In this document: positions 13,231 to 24,174 of the stretch, piece by piece
How positions within the stretch are numbered: the stretch's first letter is position 1
How the letters are laid out: every line of letters begins with the position of its first letter
Origin: Mactromeris polynyma
Lineage: Eukaryota > Mollusca > Bivalvia > Venerida > Mactridae
Assembly (NCBI GenBank): GCA_032209605.1
Contig: JASFXZ010000007.1
Coordinates: 24,488,264-24,552,263 of the forward strand
Reading direction: 5' to 3'
DNA length: 64,000 bases
Translations under genes and position numbers: made by a program
The notes under the pieces: model-generated
Databases searched by the model: none
Seen by the model: only the letters and a program-made list of their open reading frames with translations
What the model was told of the DNA's origin: nothing

Positions 13231-14905
13231 CGGTGGACAAATCTCCAACATACGAGTCTCCTTTGCTCGCCGTTCCAAGGCGGTTCTCGTACTTTTACCC
13301 ATCGTTTATGTAGTAAATAAGTTTCGTACTTTTACATATATACATTTATCTATTGAATTTGGTCTCATTTACCACACTGTTTTGGAACTACGCTATAAAT
13401 TACTCAGCACTCACCAGGCAGTGGTTACCAACACCCAAAAACAAGGCAAAATGTTACAAAATGTAATTGCAATTCGAAACAACATCATCTACACCCAACG
13501 TTTTATAACTGATGACAGCCAAACGCATGAACGTTTTGCGAATCCTACACGATCCACGACAAAATAAATAAAATACATAATATTATCCGATAATAACAGA
13601 TCCGTCAATACGCCCATATTATAATTTCTATTTGCATGGAATATAATCCTCGGTGGACAAATCTCCAACAAACGAGACTTCTTTGCTCGCCATTGCAAGG
13701 CGATTCTCCTACTTTTACAAATCATTTATGTAGTAAATAAGTTCAGTACTTTTACCAGTATATATTTATTTATTTAATTTGGTCTTATTTACCACACTGT
13801 TTCGGATCTACGCTATAAATTACTCAGCACTGACCACAGACAGTGGTTACCAACACCGAAAAAACAAGGCAAAATGTTACAAAATGTAATTGCAATTCGA
13901 AACAACATCATCTACACCCAACGTTTTATAACTGATGACAGCCAAACGCATGAACGTTTTGCGAATCCTACACGATCCACGACAAATAATTAAAATACAT
14001 AATATTATCCGATAATAACAGATCCGTCAATACGCCCATATTATAATTTCTATTTGCATGGAATATAATCCTCGGTGGACAAATCTCCAACAAACGAGAC
14101 TTCTTTGCTCGCCATTGCAAGGCGATTCTCCTACTTTTACAAATCATTTATGTAGTAAATAAGTTTCGTACTTTTACCAGTATATATTTATTTATTTAAT
14201 TTGGTCTTATTTACCACACTGTTTCGGATCTACGCTATAAATTACTCAGCACTGACCACAGACAGTGGTTACCAACACCGAAAAAACAAGGCAAAATGTT
14301 ACAAAATGTAATTGCAATTCGAAACAACATCATCTACACCCAACGTTTTATAACTGATGACAGCCAAACGCATGAACGTTTTGCGAATCCTACACGATCC
14401 ACGACAAAATAATTAAAATACATAATATTATCCGATAATAACAGATCCGTCAATACGCCCATATTATAATTTCTATTTGCATGGAATATATTCCCCGGTG
14501 GACAAATCTCCAACAAACGAGACTCCTTTGCTCGCCGTTCCAAGGCGATTCTCCTACTTTTACAAATCATTTATGTAGTAAATAAGTTCAGTACTTTTAC
14601 CAGTATATATTTATTTATTAAATTTGGTCTTATTTACCAGACTATTACGGATCTACGCTATAAATTACTCAGCACTGACCACAGGCAGTGGTACCAACAC
14701 CCAAAAACAATGCAAAATGTAATAAAATGCCATTGCAATTCGACAGAACATCATCTACACCCAATGTTTTATAATTGATGATAGCTAGACGCATGAACGT
14801 TTTGTGAATCCTACACAATCCACGACAAAATAATTAAGATATATATTCGATAATAACCGATACGTCAAGATGTCCATTATCATTTCTGTTTGCATGGAAT
14901 ATATC
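13231..14905 (+). repeat. Tandem array of four ~420-bp units
   Basis: Units begin at the motif CGGTGGACAAATCTCCAACA at about 13,231, 13,651, 14,073 and 14,496 (period 420-423 bp). Units 2 and 3 are nearly identical; unit 4 is the most diverged. A single inverted unit lies at about 20,636-21,060. Confidence 0.92.
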
Positions 14906-15418
14906 AGTTAAGATAATAGTTCATCAGAAAGATATTCAACCTCTCAAACTAGGATTGTTCACTGCATGATAGTCGTAGGATTGAAGTGACATTATTTCAT
15001 TGTATTGCTTCATATTGACCGATAAGCTGTAGATTTAGATATCTGCGTTTGTACCATGATTGCTAATGAGACTAAATTCGAGAGGAAATAATTGGAATAT
15101 TCTCCCATCACAGAGAGGTGCTGATACTTATTTCAGTAACAAGTTGGATAAAATGTGAACACATACGAGTAGTATAATACTCAAACATATATTCAGTATT
15201 AAAACACTTTGAGCGTGTCTGCTGTGTATGCTTAGGAATATACTGAATACCGAAATTACGTACATTTCGTTAGTGAAACGGACACTTCCGACGTCACTAA
15301 CGGTTCTGTTTTAATTTAGTGGGATTGTCTTTCGAATAATTATAGCAAATTCAGTTAAGCATCTGTTATAAGTACAAAAACTATAAGGTAACGATTTGAA
15401 TAATTGTAAATAATGAAC

Positions 15419-15424
15419 TTTATT
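15419..15424 (-). terminator. Probable polyadenylation signal of gene copy 1
   Basis: AATAAA on the minus strand, 218 bp beyond the stop codon, at the position equivalent to the copy-2 signal. Confidence 0.45.
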
Positions 15425-15641
15425 ATGTTTAAGTGAGGAATCATATCCAAGTTACAATAAAAGTAAACTACAGATGAATTGGGCACTGGTGACACTGTCG
15501 AGACGTCACGATACTTTAAAATTGTCGATGTTTTGTTACGCGAGATTTCTTTGTGACTATTTACATTTCAGTATAACTAAGTAAGTCGTTTGGAAATGAA
15601 TGAACAGTACCACAGTAAATTACATTGTATAAAAATTATAG

Positions 15642-16897
15642 TTATTTCGAACAGACCACACATGCTAGCTCACGTCCATTCGGATACTCCTGACATGGCA
15701 GAGATCCACATTTGACTTCTGTAAAATATAGAAGCTTTCCATTTTGACTCGTCTCTCCATGAAACACGGCATCGGGATCGGCATCAACGCAAGCATAATC
15801 GGTTGCTGCATCTTGGTTGTTATGGCCAGTCATGAGGTACCCGGTGTATTCCAATGTCCAGTCTTGGTAGCAATCTGTTCGCCCAGGAATCACCACGGTA
15901 ACAGAACGTGGAGTGTTGCACAAAACACAAGGTGCATCTTCGTCATTCATTGGTCGTGGAAAAGGCTGAAAGGACGAAGGCTCATATTCAGTTCCACTTA
16001 TATACCCACCGATATTTTGAATTCCGTCCACGTGTTTTGCCCATGTTGGATGTTCTGGTAGACAGACGAAGCTGGCAGCACCACCTGGCACGTCAAATGG
16101 GGATCCTGCTGTGTATCCTGCATTGTGTAAATTAAACATGAACTATGATATGGCATGACGCGTTCACAAAGATATGAATTTGTTTCTTCTATTCTTAAAA
16201 CTTAATAAACGTAACGCGAGATTAAAAAAGTCGCATATAAATGTCAAATTTGTGGAATAGACGTAAAGACAAGTATTGTTTGCTTACATAGTGTATATTA
16301 TAAAATATGTCAGCATTTCTAAGCTGAAATATAAAACCACACATTCACCTACCAGAATAAACCTTCACTGTGTTATTTCCAGCACAAGTAGTCCGTCCCC
16401 ATCGTATATATGTAGCGCCCCTCTCTGTAAAAAAAAAGTTTTCAAAATTGTATTAATGCTTTTGTTTGCGACCCCTCAGGAGTGCTGATTTCTAATAAAT
16501 TTCGCATCTACAAAATCGTACGAAAATAAGTAAGTTGTGTCATACTGTTCTTCTCTTTGATTTAAATATTTTTATCATATATTGTTTCTGTAATGGCAAC
16601 ACGTTTTACACAACATGTTTGTTAGTATATACATAACTGTCTGGCGTATATAATTACATACATACCAGTAAGTTGTGATTTAAGACTTAATATGTCCTGT
16701 GTATAGTTTGCTTTCAACATCGAGATCTCTTGTGACTGATTCGCCTTCAACATCGCAATTTCTTGGGACTGATTCACTTTCAAAATCTCAATTTCATGTC
16801 TCAACATCTGAAACTCCATGGCAATATCATCCTCACTGTGTAGTAAAAGTCTTCGTTCTTCTCCACAATGTAGTCCATGAAGTGTCAGTACTATCAT
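15642..16897 (-). CDS. Secreted coiled-coil protein with short-chain collagen C4-like domain, copy 1 (three exons, altered start)
   Basis: Paralogue of the gene at 24175-25633 with the same exon plan: 16897-16666, 16424-16353 and 16117-15642, phase-1 introns with GT..AG ends. From the first ATG (16897) the product is 259 residues. The codon matching the copy-2 start is ACG here (16912-16910), so translation would have to begin five codons later, at the methionine before IVLTLHG, shortening the signal peptide. The coiled coil has three 11-residue repeats instead of seven. The C4-like domain is intact, with all ten cysteines and, by eye, about 86 percent identity to copy 2 across exon 3. Frame, splice sites and cysteines are conserved despite many substitutions, which argues for a gene under constraint rather than a dead copy. 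Whether it is still secreted efficiently is open. Confidence 0.78.
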
Positions 16898-16947
16898 AAA
16901 CAAACCTGCCGTACAATGTAATATAAAACTTTTGAGTTAGCTATTAT

Positions 16948-16959
16948 CTTAAATATAAC
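16948..16959 (-). promoter_or_regulatory. TATA-like element upstream of gene copy 1
   Basis: The same GTTATATTTAAG as at 25669-25680. It directly borders the 209-bp stretch (16958-17166) that has been copied to 17388-17574. Confidence 0.25.
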
Positions 16960-17166
16960 GTATTCCGCGTATGACTGGATTAGATCGCTCGCAAAATATG
17001 TCATTCGTGCGAGACTATTTTCGTATTCTCTAAATCTTGATTTACTCCATGGTATAATTATGTATGTATTAACTTCTTAGTAGCGAGCATTCAGAATTCC
17101 AGCATCAAACTACTTTGTCCATAATCTATTTGCAATAATAAGCACACACATATTACTTGTATGTAC
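16958..17166. repeat. Gene copy 1 proximal 5' flank, source of a displaced duplicate
   Basis: This 209-bp stretch upstream of gene copy 1 recurs at 17388-17574 with two small deletions (18 and 4 bp) and a few substitutions. Its counterpart in the B' segment (about 25,679-25,880) is single. Confidence 0.75.
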
Positions 17167-17367
17167 ATATGCCATTCCAGAGATGCCGCCTGAGATGTTT
17201 GTGCTGTAGAGAGATTACATTGGATGTTATTTCGGTACTATTAAATTTATAGCGTTGTTTAAGAGAGAGTGTTGCTCAAGTGAGGATTGCTACTAAGAAG
17301 TGGCAGTATTTCTGAACAAAAACTCGAAATATGAAACTCGTTAAACATTGTGTACGTAGGTGTGTTA

Positions 17368-17594
17368 ACTAAATAAGTTTAGATTTAACGTATTCCGCGT
17401 ATGACTGGATAAGATCGCTTGCAAAATATGTCATTCGTGCGAGACTATTTTCGTATTCTCTAAGTCTTGATTTACTCCATAGTATAATTATGTATGTATT
17501 AACTTCTAAGTAGCGAGCAAACTACTTTGTCCATAATCTATTTGCAATAATAAGCACACATTACTTGTATGTACACTAAATAAGTTTAGATTTA
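17368..17594. repeat. 187-bp duplicate of the gene 5' flank with 20-bp flanking direct repeats
   Basis: The insert 17388-17574 is a near copy of 16958-17166. It is bounded by two identical 20-mers, ACTAAATAAGTTTAGATTTA, at 17368-17387 and 17575-17594. The B' segment has this 20-mer only once (26115-26134) and no insert, so this is an insertion with a 20-bp target-site duplication specific to the copy-1 locus. Confidence 0.8.
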
Positions 17595-18243
17595 TTTACT
17601 ACAAACGTCTATAGTCAAAAATACATACCGTAAATAACAACGTTTTGAAAACTCATTTTTTCCAGTCACAGAGAAAGTAACACAGTAGAACGTTCTTATT
17701 CTACTTACAACAAATTATGATTACATTATCTTAATTACACTGCTAGTTTTGGTTTATCGTGACAGTACTTAGTAGGTCAGTGTACATCGTGTGAAGTATA
17801 GCGATTACTTTAACTGTCAGATTTTACGGAACCCTTTCAGGGACAATATATTTGTTATGAAATCTGGATCCTTACATTGAACCCTTAAAAGTTAATACCT
17901 TTTAATTCTTTTTAACGAACGGAAGATTTGATAACTATAAACTTATTTTCTATTAATTCCGAATATTTCTACATTAATGTCTCGTTGTAACGAAATGCAA
18001 GATGAATATGTCATCTGAAAGGATCCTATGCAATTTGTATATGCTATTTGTATTTTTAACGTAACATCGTATATTTTTTCCGGACAAAAACGATCAAATA
18101 GTCGTTGATAAGTCGGTGAAGTTAGCAGTAACAAAAGTAGCAGCAATACTAGCAGTAACAGCAGTAATACTGCAGCTACTCGCCACTATCTGGCGGACAA
18201 CAAAATAGCAGTGACAGAAGTAGAGGTTCACTTAAACAGCTTG

Positions 18244-18282
18244 CATTACGTCAATATATTTGGCCAATGTTGGTTGTTCTGG
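18244..18282 (-). pseudogene. Truncated relic of the C4-like exon 3 upstream of copy 1
   Basis: Corresponds to the first part of the relic at 26799-26836. The alignment with the B' segment then jumps 341 bp at a shared CTGG, so the rest of the relic has been deleted here. It is non-coding as it stands. Confidence 0.5.
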
Positions 18283-19927
18283 AATTAATTATCACTCAGT
18301 ACCAAGTGGTCCTTCTGCAGTCAGCTGACAGCTGCTCCGCATGTTAGACACTTAACCGTAGCCAAATGTCACGGAACAACAGAACCTCTGGGCGGCGGGC
18401 AGCATGCTTAAATGAGACATGGAGTATTATCACGTTATTATCATTTTACTTTCTTCAAACACGACTAGCACCACAAATCAGATTATACCTTCTCCGTTAC
18501 AAGGAGTATGTCTGTATGTAAAAGTATGTCATTTTATTGTCAACCAACTATCTTTGAACAATAAATAAGCTTTAAAACAAATACATGAAAAGACATGGTA
18601 TTGACTTATAATTAAATGCATTAACGTCTTTTCAGTATATCGTCAAAATACTATTCCCGTCGTTCAGTGAATTTTACTGATCTGTCTAATTTGTGCATGT
18701 GCTTTATGAACGCTTTAATAGCATATTTGCACAAATAATGCCCTTTTCCTGTTTCATGCAGTGTTATGTTTATTCAGTTTTACAATATAATACATACTCA
18801 GTGCCCAGTGCCTTTATTTCTGAATTTAGTTTTTGCAGGACACTTTAACTTGAAACAAAAATATATCGTACAATACCAGAGTTCGGAGTTCCATCACATT
18901 CTTAATTCACATATATCATATTATCTGATGTGCCATTTTTTCTTAATCGTATGAAGCTTATAAACATAATCTAGGTCATAGAGACAAAACTTCAATGGCA
19001 TTAGTTTCCAAACCTTACGATGCGATATGATAGGTGGTGTCAAAATTGTGAAACAAAGATATTGGTATTAAAATTAATCCATATGGCATACATAATGGCT
19101 AAGTCAAGGAGTTAGAGCTTTTAATAAATGCGAGTAAAGGACATATACTGCCTTCCCCATTCATTTGTTTATTTGAAGTCCTAAATTGTGTCTTACAAAG
19201 ATTCTGCAATATTCAACAAGAACATCAAATCACTTTTGCCTCATTCGTTGTTCTGGTAAAAAACAAAACACGGTTATGTACTTCCTACGTGCAGTAACAT
19301 ACATGCTGATGCCATATGGGCTTGGGACCATCCCGTAAGATCAATATTGCCGGGCCGTATATGGCGCGTACGCGGAACATTTGTGACATAAAATATGTAC
19401 AAATGGTAAAATTTCATTTCAACGTACACATATTGACTATGTTAGAAAACCGAAATGTCAGTTGGGCTTCACATTTTCTTCTATGAAAGTTATGTGAAAC
19501 ATATAACATGGACTTTATCCAAATGAAAGAGATATTTACCGTCTAGTTTTCGCAAAATTTCATTTACAACACAATGTTACCTAAATGTTACCAACGAATG
19601 GTGAAACTGGAATTTGCAATTTCGCTTATTTCTTTTAAAAGTACAAGTATTAGTTCATTAACAAAAAACGTACATTGTGTACATTTTTGAATGACTTCAT
19701 TTTTCAATAGTTTTGATATATTTAAGTTCCGCTTGCACTATTCTGTGATTACTGTTTCTTAAGTTGGGTATGTTGGGTAGTGGTACAATATAGATTATCG
19801 TATCATATAGTGTCATATAATAGGTGGTTTTTGATTAAGTAAGAGGTTGGTTGCAGTCTTAATTAAGGTTTAAAGATACTCATTTTTTCACCCATTCTTT
19901 ATGTTAAAGTTCTTGTCAATGTTGCCT

Positions 19928-20190
19928 CTTCGTTTTAAGTGGATGTACACATATTAGTATTTGTCTTAAGTAGATTATAGTTTGATATAAAATTTGGATC
20001 ATCACCATGAATACATGTATATGCACCATCTGACATTGCCTTTCTTTGAATTCAAATGTTTAAAAGTTATGTGCTGAGTATGTAAAAGGGTGATATAAGT
20101 GAAAACATATGGAACTATCATATTAAAAATTGACGTGACGTTGCCAATTTTGGCCATTGAGTGCACAGATGATTAAGAATGAACACAATG
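19928..20190 (-). repeat. Inverted copy of segment A sequence (1181-1425)
   Basis: The reverse complement matches 1181-1425 (for example TTGGCAACGTCA and ATCAAACT.TAATCTACTTAA). It lies between the end of B and the right inverted arm. The open frame present at 1181-1495 is interrupted by stops in this copy. The following 20,190-20,412 shows nothing recognisable. Confidence 0.65.
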
Positions 20191-21115
20191 TTGAGTAAAT
20201 CTAGACTTACATAATATTACAAAATGCTTGAATACTATTTGCATAATCAGGTTGATCATGATTAAACATTTGTTGCACAGCGTAACTTTTCCTACAAACA
20301 TAAATGAATTTTACGAAGAACAAGCAATCGAAAACAGTTTCCCAAACTTCATTTAGTCAATAAGTGTTTTTATGATAGTATGCTGTTAATATTCTATGAT
20401 AGTATTGACATCTGCACTTCTCTGTGATGGGAGAACAATCCAATTATATCCTCTATAATTAACTCTCATTAGCAATCATGGTACAGACGCAGATATCTAA
20501 ATCTACAACTTATCGGTCAATATGAAGCAATACAAAGAAATAATGTCAATTCAATCCTACAACTATCATACAATGAACAATCCTAGTTTGAGAGGTTGAA
20601 TGTCTTTATGATAAACTATTATCGTTTTCGGATATATTCCATGCAATAGAAATTATAATGGGCATAATGATGGATCTGTTATTATCGGATATACATGTTT
20701 ATCTTAATTATGTTGTCGTGGATTGTGTAGGATTCACAAATCTGTCATGCGTTTGGCTTTCATCAGTTAATATAACATTGGGTGTAGATAATGCTGTTTG
20801 GAAATGCAATTACATTTTGTAGCATTAAGCTTTGATTTTGGTTGTTGGTAACCACTGCCTATGGTGGAATGAATGGTTTCAGTGCCGCGTAATTAATAGC
20901 GTAGATCCAAAACAGTCCAATGAGACCAAATTTGATAGATAAATACATACTCGTAAAAAACGAAACTTACGAACTACATAAATGATGGGAAAAACTAGGA
21001 GAATCGCCTTGGAACGGCGCACAAAGGAGTTTTGTATGTTGGAGATTTGTCCACCGGGGAATTAATTATTTACTGTACCTTATTAGATTAGTAATTCATA
21101 GATAACTGTAAAGAG

Positions 21116-21275
21116 TTAAACTTATTGAATTGTACACTGTTACAGATTCAATGTTACCATAGATTAAGTTTTGACAGAACAGTTGTTTTGGTTCTAGCCG
21201 CTATACTGACAGTTCCATGTGAGCTTGTTCCTTACACGTTAACCAATTTTCTCTTCATATATTATTGATGTGCTG
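21116..21275 (+). repeat. Dispersed repeat family 4, inside the right arm
   Basis: TTGAATTGTACACTGTTACA through TGTTCCTTACACGTTAACC. It matches 23,171-23,340 in the same orientation and is absent from the left inverted arm. Confidence 0.65.
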
Positions 21276-21320
21276 CGTTAAGTTTTAATAAAGACTTGGT
21301 TAGAAAAATAATTATATTTT

Positions 21321-21342
21321 CGAGACACCCCGTTTGGTGTCT
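21321..21342. other. Perfect 8-bp hairpin
   Basis: GAGACACC-CCGTTT-GGTGTCTC is a short perfect stem with a 6-nt loop. It does not match the histone mRNA stem-loop; its role is unknown. Confidence 0.4.
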
Positions 21343-22623
21343 CTCCGCTTAAAGTATGATCCAATTAAATCGTTAATTTGTTGCACATTTAAACAGCGCG
21401 CTTCATTATACACCATTTGATTGGTTTAAAATGTAGGTCAAAAACAATGTAATACAGGTGTGTTGTGATCCACTATTATGTTTGTGTATTCACCCTTTTG
21501 TTTTGAATTTGTTTACTTGTTTGTACATATTTTCATAACCCCTTTTGTTTTTAGGGTGGCTGTGAATGGGGAATTTCCAGCTCGTCATCTTCGTATTGTG
21601 TGTTTTAGCTATGTATTAATCACTGTACATGATTGGTGTAGTTTGGGAATCTTAGCAATTTATTGTGTGGTTGGCTTGCCGTCAGTGAGGTTTAAATCCA
21701 CAATGTTTAGACTAACAAAGTTAAGTTCCCGACGTTGTCAATGTATTAGGTAATTTTCCTTCGTGATGCTGGACACTTCGGTGTTATTTTCATGTTCAAT
21801 TTTGCCGTACGTCTTTTTTGGGGATGCATTATTTTGCGAATCTTTCCTATTTGCTGTGCTACTCTTCCTTTCATATTTTGTTATGTTAGGTTTAGTAGGC
21901 CAAGCGTCTGTTTATTCAGAATATATAATTGAAAACAAAGACCAGAATTTACACTCACGGAAATTGAAATCTACTACTTAAGACATATTGCAGGTTAACT
22001 TGCAATAACTGTCAACACGTCTGCAATTTCCTCATTGACCATTTCTCAGGTGGGTTTTTTTTTGTGTAAAAGAAATGATAACGTAAAGAGTTTTTGTAGA
22101 GAGGTTCGACTTCGGTTAGTTCATCAAATATGTTTCTCTAGAAATTTACCGTGAAGAGGAGGTATTATCAACTTTTGAAACACCTTTCCAATTTTGATTC
22201 TTCCGCAACAAATTGTTCCAAATGGAAAACTACATGATAATATAAAACGTGTAAGAAGTTGAAGTTAACTACAGCAAAATGAACACAATGGAAAATATTA
22301 GTATAAGTATTAAATGACAGATGAGATTAGCAAAATGTATTATCGAATGTACTATATGTTTTATTTTTAACGGAAAGATAAACAGATACTTTTTAACAAT
22401 CTCCACAATATTCTACTACATGTCCATAGGTGGTTCGTTTTTTGGTAAAACAAAAAATAATGTTTATTACTATATTGTTTTTGTACAGAGATTAAATTTG
22501 TTTTTTTGTATCAAATGGGTTTTTTTTTTGTGTAGGGAAAAACAATATTATGGTGAATGCGACAAATTATCAATTGCTGGGACACCTTTCCTATGCGATT
22601 TATTAAGACATTATTTCTTTCAA

Positions 22624-22679
22624 ATTAACGTCTTATGCATGTGGCGTTCCCTGTACCAATTTATTCTCTCTCTTTTAAG
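22624..22679 (+). repeat. Dispersed repeat family 1, 3' fragment
   Basis: ACGTCTTATGCATGTGGCGT through the CTCTCTCTTTTAAG end. Confidence 0.55.
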
Positions 22680-22861
22680 CGACCATTTCGTTCAAATTAA
22701 TGTGTAACGCACTGATGAACATGAAATGTAAATATTAAACACAAAATGAACGTATATATATAAAACAATATGATTGACAAACCGTACTGATAACTGACAG
22801 GCATAACTGATTTGGTTATAGGATATTGTTTCGCAATGAATGGATATATTATAGGAAGACG

Positions 22862-22925
22862 TAAGTTGGTATAGGAAACACCACTGTCACAAGACCATGC
22901 TTTCCCGGAGAGACGTCTTAATAAG
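22862..22925 (-). repeat. Dispersed repeat family 1, inverted 3' fragment
   Basis: Minus-strand copy with GGAAACACCACTGTCACAAG, close to the opposite-strand fragment at 22624. Confidence 0.45.
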
Positions 22926-23170
22926 TCAAATTCCCTACATGAAACATAAGAGAATGTGTCATGTATACTGAAGGAGATAAGAAACGCCTTAGTCATGTAT
23001 GAATCAAATTGTTAAATTGTACTTTAACATGCAATTAGAGGATGGGTTCCAGATGAGAGAAAGTGAGACTTTTTCGTCCTAACAAATAATTGTGTATTGA
23101 AATAATAAAGGGTTGATGCATAAGTCACATAATCTGAGAACGATATTTTTAAAACGGTAAAAAAACATAA

Positions 23171-23340
23171 AAGTTAAAATTATTGAATTGTACACTGTTA
23201 CAGATTCAAGGTTACCATAAATTAAGTTTGGACAATTAAAGTTTTGTTTGAGTTGTACCTGTTGTAGTTATACTGACAGTTCCATGTGGGCTTGTTCCTT
23301 ACACGTTGACTACGTTTCTCTTCATATCTTTTTGCTGTGT
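23171..23340 (+). repeat. Dispersed repeat family 4
   Basis: Second copy of the repeat at 21,116-21,275, ending near GTTCCTTACACGTTGACTAC. Confidence 0.65.
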
Positions 23341-23952
23341 TGCCATGTCTTTAAATACGAACAGTAACCAGTATTATTATTTAGTTTACATCGATTGTGA
23401 AACTAAATAAGTCAGACCGTGAGAGAATAAGTTGACAGTGAGTCATGTTGATTGTGAAACATGTTTGATAATGTTGACTGCGTGCTGCATATGTATTGTG
23501 ACCCATTTTCTTAACGGTAGATGTTTAACCATATCAACTTTCTACACTGAAACTAATAAAGAAAGGTAAACTGATTTTCACGTTCGGCATTTCTTAACTA
23601 ACATAAAAATATGAAACAACTGCATGATCAGGTATAAATGCCTGACACTTATTTCAATTTCAGTAACCAGTTGGATAAAACGTCAACATAGACAAGTAGT
23701 GAACTAACCAAACATAAATTGAGTATTTAAACACTCGGAGAGTGTATGTTATGTTTGTTCAGGAATGTACTTAATACTGAAATTACGTTCATTTCGTAAG
23801 TGAAACGGACACGCCTGACGTCACTAACGGTTCTGTTTAGTGGGATTGTATTTCGAATAATAACACATTAAGTTAAGCATGTGTACAAAATACTACAAGG
23901 TAACGATTTGAATATAATGAATACAGTGATGAAGCAATCAATACAACCATAC

Positions 23953-23958
23953 TTTATT
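23953..23958 (-). terminator. Probable polyadenylation signal of gene copy 2
   Basis: AATAAA on the minus strand, 217 bp beyond the stop codon. The same hexamer in the same local sequence (TTTATTATGTTTAA on the plus strand) is kept downstream of copy 1. Confidence 0.45.
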
Positions 23959-24174
23959 ATGTTTAACTGTGGACTCATATCCAAGTTACAATAAAAGTGG
24001 CACAGGCGACACTGTTGGAACTTGCGATTATGGGACTTCACGATACTTTGGAATTGTCGATGTGTCTTTACGAAAAATTTCTTTGTGACTATTTCAATAT
24101 AATTTTGTATTATAATAATATGTTGTTGAATTTAGATGGACAGTAACATAGTAAGTTACATTGTATTAAACTAT

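Larger units (their letters stand above)
12568..15122 (+). repeat. Left arm of a large inverted repeat
   Basis: Reverse complement of about 20,412-22,003. Diagnostic matches are 12,575-12,630 with 21,935-21,995, 12,700-12,770 with 21,780-21,855, 13,010-13,130 with 21,463-21,585, and 14,905-15,120 with 20,412-20,640. It contains three extra 420-bp units and a 46-bp family-1 fragment that the other arm lacks. Its outer end coincides with the end of segment A and its inner end with the start of segment B. Confidence 0.8.
15120..19945. repeat. Segmental duplication B (carries gene copy 1)
   Basis: Collinear with 23,641-29,130 including gene, promoter flank and downstream sequence, but visibly more diverged than A and A'. 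It has deletions of 341 bp (at 18282) and about 200 bp (near 19,287) relative to B'. Confidence 0.85.
20412..22003 (-). repeat. Right arm of a large inverted repeat
   Basis: Inverted counterpart of 12,568-15,122, with one 420-bp unit (about 20,636-21,060) and a roughly 400-bp insertion (about 21,065-21,460) that includes family-4 repeat sequence. The open frames here are not conserved in the other arm and are not called as genes. Confidence 0.8.

Noticed and set aside
13489..13725. Repeated 78-codon minus-strand frame in the tandem array (also 14334-14570)
   Set aside because: Its repetition follows from the 420-bp tandem units, and it is broken in other units and in the inverted single unit.
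13231..14905. CRISPR-like or bacterial repeat array
   Set aside because: Units are about 420 bp with no unique spacers, and the window is clearly eukaryotic (spliced genes, SINEs).
21321..21342. Histone-type mRNA 3' stem-loop
   Set aside because: The stem and loop do not match the conserved histone element, and no histone gene is nearby.
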